Assembly (NCBI GenBank): GCA_037962975.1 | Contig: CM075673.1 | Location: 150,556,667-150,620,666 of the forward strand | DNA: 64,000 bases | Source of the DNA: Clitoria ternatea | Taxonomy: Eukaryota; Streptophyta; Magnoliopsida; Fabales; Fabaceae | Direction: 5' to 3' | Notes under the pieces: model-generated | What the model was told of the DNA's origin: nothing | What the model saw: the letters and a program-made list of their open reading frames with translations, nothing else | Databases searched by the model: none | Shown: positions 50,001-58,974 of the stretch, piece after piece | Numbering within the stretch: position 1 is the stretch's first letter | How the letters are laid out: each line of letters opens with the position of its first letter | Position numbers and translations under genes: made by a program

Positions 50001-52485
50001 CTTCACTAGACTTCGGCAGTACAACATGAGATTGAATCCTTTAAAATGCACCTTTGCCGTTCCAGCTGGGAAATTCTTGGGATTCATGTTGACCCAACGA
50101 GGCATCGAGGCTAATTCTGGGAAATGTCAAGCAATCCTGGACATGCAGAGCCCTAAGAGTCTAAGGGAGGTTCAATCGTTGAATGGGAAAGTGGCCGCTC
50201 TAGCTCGCTTCATGCCTAAGATGGCGCACAGGTCCCTCCCCTTGTATAAGGCGTTGAAGAAACATAAGAGTTTTGAGTGGGGAGAGGAGCAGGAGCAAGC
50301 CTTCCAGCAGCTCAAGGCCGTTCTCTCGAGTCCACCAATTCTGGTTAAGCCTGACCCTGGTGAGACTTTGATCCTGTACTTAGTAATCTCTGATGAAGCC
50401 CTAGGTGTGGCCTTGGTTAAAGAAACCCCCGACGGGCAGAGGCCGGTGTACTTTACTAGTAAGACGTTTCAGGGGGCGGAAGGAAGGTATCAGAAGATTG
50501 AGAAAGCTGCTCTAGCAGTCGTATGGGCGTCACGACGGTTGAGGCCCTATTTCCACGCGCACCCAGTACTGGTGAGAACGGATTTGCCTCTCCGTTCAGT
50601 GCTTAGCAAGCCCGACCTAGCCGGGAGGATGATAAAATGGTCTATCGAGTTGTCTGAGTTTGAAATTTCATATGAGCCTCGAGGAGCCATCAAGGCGCAA
50701 ATGTTGGCCGATTTTGTTGTGGAAATGACTGGGGCGGACCCGGCCACCCCTCGAGCGCATTGGACCATTTACGTTGATGGATCGTCGAACAGCAAAGGTT
50801 GTGGAGCAGGTGTGGTGGTAGAAAGTGATGATGGTATGCACCTAGAAATTTCCCTCCGATTCAATTTCAAAACCTCCAACAACCAAGCTGAATATGAAGC
50901 ATGCTTGGCCGGTCTCCGTGCGGCGATTGACATCGGAGCATCAGCAGTTACACTCTGCAGTGATTCCCAACTGGTGATTTCGCAGATCCAGGGGGAGTAC
51001 CAGGCAAAGGAACCACAACTTCAATTGTACTTGAATTGTGTTAATGAGTTGAAGGGAAGATTCGAAGTTTTAGAGTTCAAGCATGTGCCCAGAGAAGAAA
51101 ACACCAGAGCGGACATCTTGTCTAGATTGGCAAGTACAAAGCAGCCCGGCAGCACAACAACGGTGGTTCAAAGCACTTTGACGTTGCCCAGCATACCTCT
51201 GTATCCTTCTCTGAATGCTGTCATGGTGAGCTATCCATATGAGGATTCTTGGGTCATTCCCTATATTCGCTATCTGGCTGATGGTCAACTTCCCACTGAT
51301 GAAAAGGAGAGGAGACGAGTGAAGAGGGAGCTGCCATATTTTACTATGGTTGATGGTATTCTTTACAAAAGAGGATTTTCTGTCCCATATCTTTTGTGTT
51401 TAAGAGAGGACGAGGTTCAAGCGGTTTTGGAGGAGGTGCACGAGGGGCAATGTGGGCACCATGCTGGAGGCCGAAGCCTAATGAGAAAAGTCCTCAGGGC
51501 TGGATATTGGTGGCCCACTGTGAAGCAGGATTCCGTAGATTTTGTGAGGAAGTGCGACGCTTGTCAAAAATTCTCCAATCTCCACCATACACCGGCCCAA
51601 GAGCTATCTTCATCTGCTGTGCCTTGGCCGTTCTACCAATGGGGCCTTGATATTTTGGGACCATTCCCTACTGCGCCTGGAGGTATCAAATATTTGATCG
51701 TGGGGGTAGATTACTTCACCAAGTGGATCGAGGCAGAACCAGTAGTGCACATCACTTCTGCACGAACAAGACGTTTCGTGTATGAAAATATCATAGCTCG
51801 GTTCGGGGTGCCAGGGCGGATTGTGACTGACAACGGCACCCAGTTTACAGACAAAAAGTTCACGGATTTGCTTGAAGGACTGGGGATAATCCAGGTATTT
51901 TCATCTGTTGAACACCCCCAAACCAACGGACAAGCAGAGGTAGCCAACCGAGAAGTGCTAAAGGGGTTGAAGAAATGTCTGGGAGAAGCGAAGGGAGGAT
52001 GGACTGACCAGCTATGTCACGTTTTATGGGCATACCGCACTACGCCTCATTCTTCAACTAACGAATCCCCATACCGGCTGACGTACGGAGTTGAGGCAAT
52101 GATTCCAGTGGAGTTACAAACAAGATCGGCTCGTGTGGAGTATTTTTCAGCTGAAGATAACAACGCCAATTTGGCATCAGAGCTGGACGTCCTCCAGGAG
52201 TTAAGGGAAAAGGCTTTCGTCAGAGATCAGGCAATAAAAGCAAAGGCAGCACTCCGGTATAATAAACGTGTCCAGTACAGAGCTTTCAACACCGGAGATC
52301 TTGTTTTGAGAAAGGCGAGTGTGGGGAATAAATTCGCCCACCAAGGGAAGCTAGCACCAACGCGGGAAGGTCCTTATAGAGTTTCTGAAGTGACTGGAAA
52401 AGGGTCATACCGATTGGAAGAACTTGATGGAACTCCAATCCGCAACAAATGGAACACTCAGAACTTACGTGTTTATTACAGCTAG
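47023..52485 (+). CDS. Tat gag-pol polyprotein, intact, 1820 aa
   Basis: The frame is open from the first ATG (47023, 62 nt after the LTR) to TAG at 52483. Codons upstream of this ATG are open, but a plant start needs ATG. Gag covers about residues 1-400 (LSIGKYNGETDPTKHLDAY), ending in the variant zinc knuckle CTFHEQTGHNTNEC (near 400) with His in the second position. Protease has LVDQGSS (near 579). RT has DYVDLN, FGLKNA and YIDDII (near 971), then RNase H. A second, archaeal-type RNase H (YVDGSSN near 1250, NQAEYEA, SDSQ, RADILSR) is the Tat hallmark. Integrase has a HHCC region (CDACQ), GLDILGPFP, TDNGTQF (near 1601) and HPQTNGQAEVANRE (near 1630). All key residues are present. It lies in the same orientation as the LTRs, whose transcript would express it. 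Confidence 0.95.
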   Translation: MEGDGRDFVDGHVEDVTHQQTGRRLVFESPVTQTRRMVQVQTPDPRDEVIRQLREELMELKRERGGAGDRAASHAEDAHHVSARDRSTTLQYSKIPTFEEREQTQDSGDRVSTRRREQAMVTSGTYKLSVPFSRRLMSIIIPKHLQTTQPLSIGKYNGETDPTKHLDAYVYEAMYLGADEDVMCRMFPRTLTEEALSWFKSLPSGSIDSWEEMTAAFESHFVISRDIPRTSHTLAQIRQGETETLKEFLKRFYKEAALVPNLTEAIQLYIVVEALQPGSAFALSLAKSPPTTFEEFQRKASKYVGIEMHLEATATRMKPSAPTQQPRREKERVRPEKYAFREDFVNARQYPRDRRVSSFDNYASLNTRHSQIMREVGWPTLNVFGIRKPAPVKRGGNPRKYCTFHEQTGHNTNECKALKNTVETLLREGKLKQYLFKEKSVDEPQRMEKRNRDPDDEDDNTRNPARKFTAAEKQKGVVIAEGAQQNNMPQQQRQGRREVIEMIAGGFTGGGASITARKNHHRMILSVQGKPRDNRPFRDGMTAPTVSFTDDDFGPTIPGSDDAVVIVAVIANKDVKRILVDQGSSCDVIFYNCFERMGFNDADLQPYTQELTAFNGAKQPTKGYLDTLISFEGEPGARTVKSRILVIDVESPYNGIIGRPTLNAMEAIVSTPHLLIKFIDKDNGVSSLRGDQEMARYCYNLSLNMVKLEAFNKKRKLNDGGTAAGSVSLIDLDPRAELKIDPLNPSKPTPDGGSRDVVLGDSPEKVTHINDKLEFAMEQRLLTLLQEFKDLFAWTAADMPGMDPDFCCHKLAVYPETRPVAQKKRRLGPEKQRAACEQTEELLKAGFIREIRYSSWLSNVVMVQKANGKWRMCTDYVDLNRCCPKDPYPLPNIDRMVDDSSGYQYLSFMDAYSGYNQIPMWEGDQEKTAFINDHGVFCYTVMPFGLKNADATYQRMINKVFEGMHTRLVEVYIDDIIAKTPVGGDHIEDLRQVFTRLRQYNMRLNPLKCTFAVPAGKFLGFMLTQRGIEANSGKCQAILDMQSPKSLREVQSLNGKVAALARFMPKMAHRSLPLYKALKKHKSFEWGEEQEQAFQQLKAVLSSPPILVKPDPGETLILYLVISDEALGVALVKETPDGQRPVYFTSKTFQGAEGRYQKIEKAALAVVWASRRLRPYFHAHPVLVRTDLPLRSVLSKPDLAGRMIKWSIELSEFEISYEPRGAIKAQMLADFVVEMTGADPATPRAHWTIYVDGSSNSKGCGAGVVVESDDGMHLEISLRFNFKTSNNQAEYEACLAGLRAAIDIGASAVTLCSDSQLVISQIQGEYQAKEPQLQLYLNCVNELKGRFEVLEFKHVPREENTRADILSRLASTKQPGSTTTVVQSTLTLPSIPLYPSLNAVMVSYPYEDSWVIPYIRYLADGQLPTDEKERRRVKRELPYFTMVDGILYKRGFSVPYLLCLREDEVQAVLEEVHEGQCGHHAGGRSLMRKVLRAGYWWPTVKQDSVDFVRKCDACQKFSNLHHTPAQELSSSAVPWPFYQWGLDILGPFPTAPGGIKYLIVGVDYFTKWIEAEPVVHITSARTRRFVYENIIARFGVPGRIVTDNGTQFTDKKFTDLLEGLGIIQVFSSVEHPQTNGQAEVANREVLKGLKKCLGEAKGGWTDQLCHVLWAYRTTPHSSTNESPYRLTYGVEAMIPVELQTRSARVEYFSAEDNNANLASELDVLQELREKAFVRDQAIKAKAALRYNKRVQYRAFNTGDLVLRKASVGNKFAHQGKLAPTREGPYRVSEVTGKGSYRLEELDGTPIRNKWNTQNLRVYYS

Positions 52486-53726
52486 TTGGTAAGACGGCGT
52501 GTACTCTTTTTCCTTACTTGAGTTTTTTCCCATTGGGTTTTCTCAAGAAGGTTTTAACGAGGCATGGCCCCAACTGCGCTTTTCATGTAATGTACTTTCA
52601 ATTTTAATGAGAATACATTTTAACCGCCCTATCATTCTCACTCTTCTTATGTGTTGTGATTTATAGCCGTAGTTTAATACGCAAACACCTCAGGACGGAT
52701 GAACTCAACTACCAATTCTGTAGTTGATGATATAACTCCTCGAAGAACTGATGAAGACCCCTCAGGACGGATGATCTCAATCACACATCGTGTGTTTCGA
52801 CGATGTAACTCCTTGAGGGGGAATGGGTTGTAGGGCTGGTCCTTTTTCAAGGCCACAAACCGAACCCCATTCGAAGACAACATGGGTTATAGGGCTGGTC
52901 CTTTTTCAAGGCCACAAACCGAACCCCATTCGAAGACAACATGGGTTGTAGGGCTGGTCCTTTTTCAAGGCCACAAACCGAACCCCATTCGAAGACAACA
53001 TGGGTTGTAGGGCTGGTCCTTTTTCAAGGCCACAAACCGAACCCCATTCGAAGACTACATGGGTTGTAGGGCTGGTCCTTTTTCAAGGCCACAAACCGAA
53101 CCCCATGCGAAGGCTTGGGCGCAGTAGGCCGGTTCACACAGAAAACCGCGCTGAACCCCGAGTAACGGGCGCAGTAGGTTCAGGATTAGCCCTGATCCGA
53201 ACCCCGTGTTGAAGGCTTGGATTGTAGGATTGCACCAAACTCCAAGTACGGTTAGTAGGATCGAACCGAACACCGTGTGAAGACTTGAGATGTAGGACCA
53301 AACCGAACCTCAAAAGAAAGGCGTAAATGCTTACCCTTGTCAAAGCTATACTAAAATTCAAAGGCAATGTCCGTCCTCAGTTGTGGAACATCCACCCCGG
53401 AGCGGTTGAGCGCTAACATGCCCGCTCTACATCTTCGAAGACAGATAAGCATTTCTATCTTTTTAAGAAGTTAAAAAGTAATCCTTGAGATAAACTTTCC
53501 TTTCCCAATGTACTTACACTTGGGGACAGGGCATGCTTTAACTTAATTATCACTTATTCGTTACAATTTGTTATCTTAATCCGGTGTGATAAGCACGCTC
53601 TAAGCAGCTAGGTAACCACGCAGAACGGATTCGTAAAGCATTGAAAACAATAAAGTGTTTTGTATAACACTAAGTTATTCAACAATCACACATTCGACGC
53701 AAGCAGTTGAAGAAAAGCAATAGTGA
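52486..53726 (+). other. 3' non-coding region of the Tat element with tandem repeats
   Basis: This spacer separates the converging gag-pol and antisense genes. It begins with a T-rich segment (52500-52625). A two-copy imperfect repeat built around cctcaggacggatga (52684 and 52750) is followed by five 59-bp tandem units (52825-53119) and then diverged partial units to about 53310. Open frames across the repeats are artefacts of the repeat. Confidence 0.8.
52825..53119 (+). repeat. Five tandem copies of a 59-bp unit
   Basis: Units start at 52825, 52884, 52943, 53002 and 53061, each beginning gggttgtagggctggtcc (one has gggttatagg). The first four are almost identical, with single-base changes; the fifth diverges at its end. 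Further partial, diverged units follow to about 53310. 3' regions of Tat/Ogre-type elements are known to hold tandem repeats that can seed satellite DNA. Confidence 0.95.
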
Positions 53727-53727
53727 A

Positions 53728-53733
53728 TTTTAT
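53728..53733 (-). terminator. Poly(A) signal of the antisense gene
   Basis: The minus strand reads AATAAA, about 90 nt beyond the stop codon of the antisense gene (53820). It is the closest good plant-like signal to that stop. Confidence 0.5.
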
Positions 53734-53819
53734 TTTCAAAAATAAGAAAATATGCAGGTTACAAAGTGTTTTAAAGCTGGAGCCGATCCCAGAACACGGC
53801 TATGAATGAAAGCATAAAA

Positions 53820-56484
53820 TTAGGAGGCCGGCACTTGATCCTCCGCAGTGGGCACTCCTGCCTTCTCCGTCTTGCCCTCCACTCCGGTTTGGGCACCTTC
53901 TTGTGCTTCAGCTTCAGAGGCAGCGGTGGACGTTGCTGGCTCCATACTTTGACCTTCTGGGAGGGGAGGCAGTTCGTATAGAGATTCACGGGGTTCATGG
54001 TGCGAGCCGTCCTTATGAACTTCGACAAGTCTTCCCCCATGGAATTCGAAGAACGGATCTAATCCGTACAGGTTCAGTTGCACTCCAGGGTTACGATAGT
54101 AGACTTGACGAAAGGCCAGGCCGAAGGATTCATACGCCACATTTTTGCATATCTCCAAGGCTTTGGCAGCCTTGGCCTTTGCAGCAGCTAATCTCCTTTG
54201 AACCTTGGCATAATCCTCTTCTGAAGGCCCAGCACTCACACCACCCTTCTTGAGTTCATCAATTTGGGCTTGCATCTCCTTCCGAACGGTCTCCCACTCC
54301 CCAAGGTCTTTGTTGCGACCGTCCTCCACAACTTTGAGATCGTCAGCAAGCTTAGCCGATCTCTTCTTCTCCAGTTGTAATTCTTCTTCAAGGAGGGGTA
54401 TGGATTTATTCTTATTCTGGAGGTCGGCAACTTCCCGCTCTAGGGCCTTGTTCGCAAAATGAACTTGGCTTGCCTCTTCAGTTTTCCTCTGGAGCGTTTC
54501 TTTAGTTTTCTTCAATTCAGACTCGACGCCCCTGTGAACTTCAGCTTGCTTGGTTGCCCATTTCTCCTTCACCGCGAGTTCAGTCTCAAGTTTTTCAACT
54601 TGATCCATATAATCTGCCTTCTCGCTCAGGAATCAAGCAGGCCGGACAATTCGTCAAGCTGCCAACGCCCGGCCTTACAAGCACCTCGAACCCCAGCGGC
54701 GTCGAGGGAAGGGCGGAGGCAATACCGTGCCTTTGGGAGAGTGGGAGGCATGGATCCCTGAAACCACAAATAGGGGGAGAGGAAGGAGTCACGCGGAGGC
54801 TCAAACGCCGGAGGAGGACCATTCCCAGAGTCCGGCTCTGAAGCATTCTGTGAAGAAGGGGCGGAGGATTCAGGAACGGGTTTCTTTCCCTTGTCCTTCT
54901 TCAATCCAGTCTCTTCGGTCGTCCTCTGACGCTTCTTCGCAGGGTCACCAGAGGAAGGCTTTTCTTGATCTGCCTTCTTGACCAGGTGCCTCTTTTTTTT
55001 CTTCTCTGGGACGGCCTCCTCGTCGCCCACTCCAGTGGCTTCAGGTCGTTGTTCAGTTTCCTCCTCATCGAAAAGAGGAACCTCATCTCCTACCGCAGAG
55101 GTCAGAGGAATGAGGGGAGTTTTGGTGGCGTTCCTCTTCGCCTGGATCTCATTTTCCTCAGAGGAGGAGTCATCGTCAGCCATCATGGTCCTTAATGACA
55201 ACATCTCTGGGCAGGCTTTTTCGATTTGTTCTGCAAAACAAGAAAGGTTGAATAAGCATACAAGAAGAAAAAATAACCAGAGCGGAATAACTATACAACA
55301 CAAAGAAATTAAGAGCGGATATTACGGAGGTAGGTGTTTCTGATATCATCCTCGGCCAAGAGGAGGCGGCTAGAAAACCCTTTGAGGGTCTTTGAGGCCG
55401 TCTGCATGGCGCTCAAGACCTCAACGGAGTGAGGGGAAAGTTCGCTCTCATCTGTATAATAAGCACGGCTCATAAGGAGAAAATGCTCGTGCGTCCAGCT
55501 AAGGGGAAACTTGGTAAACCCCTCCTTGTTCCGCCAGAAGACCGGCTTATTTGGTTGAATTCGGACTCGTGTATAGTAGTGTTTGAAGGAGCGTCCATCC
55601 ACCTTCGTGGATTCCGTATAAGACTTGAAATTTACAACCCTTGAGTCACTACGGAGAGTAATGAACCCAAGGCCGCCCTTCTTGTTAGCACGGCGGACCA
55701 CCTGGCAGTAATAAAATAACTTGGCCACAGTGGCGGAGAAGTTGAAATGCTCCCCCAGAACTTCCAGAGCCCGGACAAGACCCCAACCGTTGGGATGTAG
55801 TTGGGTGGGGGCGCAGTCTAGGAAACGCAGGACAGCCATCTGGAACTCCGTCATGGGGAAGCGTACTCCCAGTTTCAAGAAGACGAAGTCGTACATGTAG
55901 ACCGACCTCACATCAGGGACGCTGTGGCATATTCTTTCAGAGGGATGTGGTGCCATCACAGCGTATCGTGCCTTGTACTTTTTATCCGAATATATTTTGC
56001 AGCGGAAAGAGACCGTGCATTCCTCTTCACTTGCATGGTGCGAAGGGATCTCTAGGAATTCCTCCTCCACCCAGCAGTATGGTTTCTCCCTGTTGAGTTT
56101 CTCCCAGTCAAGCCGATGTGCAACAACGTTGACACACCCTTCAGCAGAGCGGAGAACCGGTGTTTTTCCACGTCCTGGAAGGTCCATGGTTGTACAGGCA
56201 CGATGGAACGCGTAGGTACTGTGGTAAAAAGCAACATCGTCAGAGAGGTAACCTTCAGTACTTGACCCCTCATCAGAGCGGCTGGTAGCCCTCGAGTCAA
56301 GGGGAGCCTCAGAGCGACGTTGGGAAGAAGACGCTCGTGAGGAAGAGGCTTCGGCTCTCTCTGAGCGACGGGGCCCAGCCACAGGAGGATTCGCTGGAAT
56401 CCTCCCACCACGGTGGCTAAGGGGGGCGCGAGAGCCAAAACTCCCCCTGTTTGAAGGACCAGCGTGGCCTGCTCTAGGGCGCAT
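53820..56484 (-). CDS. Antisense gene of the Tat element: predicted 834-aa protein, three exons
   Basis: This minus-strand gene lies between pol and the 3' LTR. My model has exon 1 at 56484-55326, a GT-AG intron of 95 bp at 55325-55231, exon 2 at 55230-54679, a 65-bp GT-AG intron at 54678-54614 (donor GTAAGG), and exon 3 at 54613-53820. Together these give 2505 nt in one frame. The ATG at 56484 appears to be the first in the likely leader. Residues 1-80 are Ser/Arg-rich. Residues about 195-275 (YMYDFVFLKLGVRFPMTEFQ, FLDCAPTQLHPN) resemble the plant family annotated as putative gypsy-type transposon (Transposase_28, PF04195). Residues about 430-520 are acidic, then Lys/Arg-rich (nuclear-signal-like). 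Residues about 572-700 are a strong coiled coil. No membrane segment or enzyme motif is seen. The role is unknown; antisense ORFs are known in the Tat lineage. Intron 1 is well supported, intron 2 less so. Confidence 0.75.
54614..54678 (-). other. Predicted intron 2 of the antisense gene
   Basis: The donor is gctt|gtaagg and the acceptor ggcag|attatatgg. Removal of the 65 bp restores the frame past a stop codon that otherwise ends exon 2. It is short and rather GC-rich for a plant intron, so a frameshift is the alternative. Confidence 0.5.
55231..55325 (-). other. Predicted intron 1 of the antisense gene
   Basis: The donor is acctcc|gtaata and the acceptor is tttcttgttttgcag|aacaaatc, with a T-rich tract. 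Removal of the 95 bp joins two long open frames in phase. It is AT-rich, unlike the exons on each side. Confidence 0.8.
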
Positions 56485-56652
56485 GATGGAAATAGAATGA
56501 CAAAAATTGCAAGGAGTTGAAGGAAAGGGAGGTTACCTAAAGGAAGAAGATCTTTGAGAGGTTTGAAGACGACAGAGAAATCCCAAAGAAATTTGAGCAG
56601 AGGTTCACTAAGCTTGGAAACAGGAGTGGATTCCAAAATCTGCTAAGAGTTC

Positions 56653-56660
56653 CTTTTATA
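56653..56660 (-). promoter_or_regulatory. TATA box upstream of the antisense gene
   Basis: The minus strand reads cctataaaagg, about 170 nt upstream of the antisense ATG. This would place a transcription start near 56625 and give a leader of about 140 nt without an earlier ATG. It lies outside the 3' LTR. Confidence 0.55.
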
Positions 56661-57167
56661 GGTAACGAAGAAGCACAGTGTTTCGTCGAAGGTCACAAGG
56701 CTTGCATCAAAACGCAACCACTTCAAATTGAAACGACACCGTCATTTCGTCACGTACGGGCGTGAAAATGGTAACGTTTCAGTAAATATTTTGGCAAAAT
56801 GGGCCCCCATTCAGTTTGAATCCAGGCCCAATAAGCCCAATCGACGGTTACACTCTTGGGTAATGATGGCTCGTGCGTAAAAAACGCATTTACTGTCCAA
56901 TCATGCCATGCGCATTTAATGCATCTCAACCACTTTTCGAACACCAAGGGTTTCGATTCTCAAAGACTCTTGGGATTTCCACTACTTATTTATGCTGTCT
57001 GAATCTGTTGTACACAACGCAAGAAGAGCGGTCACCTGTCTATTAGAGCGGATGTCACAGAGCTCCCAGAGACTTTCCAGAATGTACTACCGGCATCCAG
57101 ATTTCTCTAAGAGTTGTGTAGCTCATATGAGCAACTTAACAGTCCCTCATACAAGCTAGGGGACAGA

Positions 57168-57970
57168 TGATCCGGTCTGGATACCGGCCCCCATTCTTGT
57201 GACGTCAGACTGACCTCATATAAGGAAAACCGGTGTCTTGGTTCAACGTTACCACACCGGATATCCGATGTCTGGCCGTCCGTCCTCACATCACGACTGC
57301 ATCATTTATTTTCTCCATAACGGTTCTATGATCATTTTCACAGGACATTTATATAACTGTTGGCTTTTCAGTCACAGCAAGATAAGAGTCCCTAATAACT
57401 TATCAGCGAAGACACTGTTTGTAGCAAAATATGTCACGTCAATAGCCTCAGAAAGCAAGTGGATGTGTCAGCAGATTATGCGGAAAAGGTGATTATCCTC
57501 CCCTCTTCCTAGAGGATCGTACTCTGATAATTGACCTACCCTTCTGACACATTCTGAAAGTTGAGCTACCCTGATTGACATAATATACACGCTATCAGAG
57601 CTAAGGGACCTACCTGTATCCAACGACTCATTTTCTGACGTGCAACTATAAGAAGCATATTTCAATACACATGCATGGTATCGTTGTTCTATCTCATACT
57701 TTTACTGTTACTTCGCTTGAGCATTCACTGAGTTCTTACACTCTTCTAACTTGAGCGTCGGAGAATCTTCGCAGGTGGCACCACCTTTCGCCCCCTACAA
57801 CGCGAAATGTTGGTGTGAAGGATCTCCAGGACAACAAGACCGGCTTCTCCCACTGAGAGACCGGATTAATACATCGGATATACACTGCTCCGGTGTGCAA
57901 ACCCTAGAAACACCTATACTCTTCTGGCTGGTCCCACACCGGATCCTAGACCCCGGTCCAGACCAGTTCA
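57168..57970 (+). repeat. 3' LTR of the Tat element
   Basis: It starts TGATCCGGTC and ends GACCAGTTCA, followed by the duplication GGTAC. Compared with the 5' LTR I count five substitutions, all transitions, and one deleted C in a C run. Confidence 0.95.
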
Positions 57971-57975
57971 GGTAC
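57971..57975. repeat. Right target-site duplication GGTAC of the Tat element
   Basis: This matches 46152-46156 exactly. Deleting one copy and the element restores continuous Athila pol similarity. Confidence 0.95.
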
Positions 57976-58226
57976 TAAGACTCAATAGTTGTTCACCCGG
58001 AAAAGATTCATTGATGGGAACAACATCACCCATCTCTGTTTTTTCATATGACAACCTAGACAGATGGTCAGCAACAAGATTCTTAGTACCCTTCTTATCC
58101 TTAATCTATAAGTCAAATTCTTACAAAATTAGAATCCATCTAATTCACCTAGGCTTTGCTTCTTTTTTATGCAAAAGATGCTTAATGGCAAAGTGATAAG
58201 TATAAACAGTAATATGAGATCCTACC

Positions 58227-58344
58227 AAGTAAGATCTAAATTTATCAAAAGCAAAGACAATAGCTAATAATTCCTTCTCAGTTGTAAGTAAGATCTAAAT
58301 TTATCAAAAGCAAAGACAATAGCTAATAATTCCTTCTCAGTTGT
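58227..58344. repeat. Exact 59-bp tandem duplication in Athila RNase H
   Basis: The segment 58227-58285 is repeated without change at 58286-58344. Because 59 is not a multiple of three, it shifts the RNase H frame. The perfect match means it is recent compared with the rest of the Athila copy. Confidence 0.95.
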
Positions 58345-58734
58345 GGCATAGTTTACTTGAGTGTCATCAAGTGTTCAGCTGGCATAGTGGATGACATGAA
58401 GCTTCTTATCTTTTTACTGCCCAAGCACGGCCCCCACTGCCTGATCATTTGCATTATACATCAATTCGAATGGAAGTTCCCAATTGGGGGGTTGCACAAT
58501 AGGAGCGGAGATCAAAGCCTGCTTAATCCTACAAAAAGCCTCCAAACAAGATGAGTCAAAATTAAAAGGAACATCCTTACCCAAAAGGTTCGTAAGAGGC
58601 TTTGTGATCTTGGAGAAATCTTTAATGAACCGTCGATAGAACCCAGCATGTCCAAGAAAACTCCAGATACCTTTCACATTAGTGGGTGAGGGAAATTTTT
58701 CAATCACCTCCACCTTAACCTTGTCGACCTCTAT

Positions 58735-58974
58735 GTGTTCGTTTGGTTTCCAGTTGAGGAAACGAAGTTGGGGAAATGGAGAAATTTAAAGGTTGATATT
58801 GATCATTCACGCAGTTTGAGACAATCAAAACTTCGTTTGACCGTTGGATGTATTTTTGGGGTTGGTATTGATCATTCACGCAGTTCGAGACAATCAAAAC
58901 TTTGTTTGACCGTTGGATGTATTTTTGGGGTTGGTCACGGTTTGACCAACCAGGGTTTATATCCAAACAACCCC
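58735..58974. mobile_element. 240-bp Tourist/Harbinger-like MITE
   Basis: It lies within Athila RT. The ends are gtgttcgtttgg and, inverted, ggggttgtttgg: 12 bp with 10 matches. The flanking bases tat (58732-58734 and 58975-58977) are a 3-bp duplication, and removing the insert plus one tat restores the RT reading frame. Inside are two 69-bp tandem units (58792-58860 and 58861-58929). The TIR style fits PIF/Harbinger-type MITEs, although their usual duplication is TWA. There is no coding capacity. Confidence 0.7.

Larger units (their letters stand above)
46157..57970 (+). mobile_element. Complete, young Tat-lineage Ty3/Gypsy retrotransposon (11.8 kb)
   Basis: The element has near-identical LTRs (804 and 803 bp; five transitions and one 1-bp indel counted by eye), a perfect 5-bp duplication, a primer-binding region, an uninterrupted gag-pol, a 3' region with tandem repeats and a minus-strand gene, and a polypurine tract (ctaggggacaga, 57157-57167). 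The second (archaeal-type) RNase H domain and the antisense gene mark it as Tat lineage. It interrupts an Athila pol gene. It looks capable of movement or recently was. Confidence 0.95.

Noticed and set aside
53000..53367. Open frames with repeated peptide units on both strands.
   Set aside because: They are translations of the 59-bp tandem repeat.
54978..55343. Plus-strand open frame of 121 codons opposite the antisense gene.
   Set aside because: It mirrors the Ser/Lys/Glu-rich coding sequence on the minus strand and crosses the predicted intron.
56052..56636. Minus-strand open frame of 194 codons upstream of and overlapping the antisense gene start.
   Set aside because: Its first codon is TTG, not ATG, and it reads exon 1 in a different frame from the recognisable protein.
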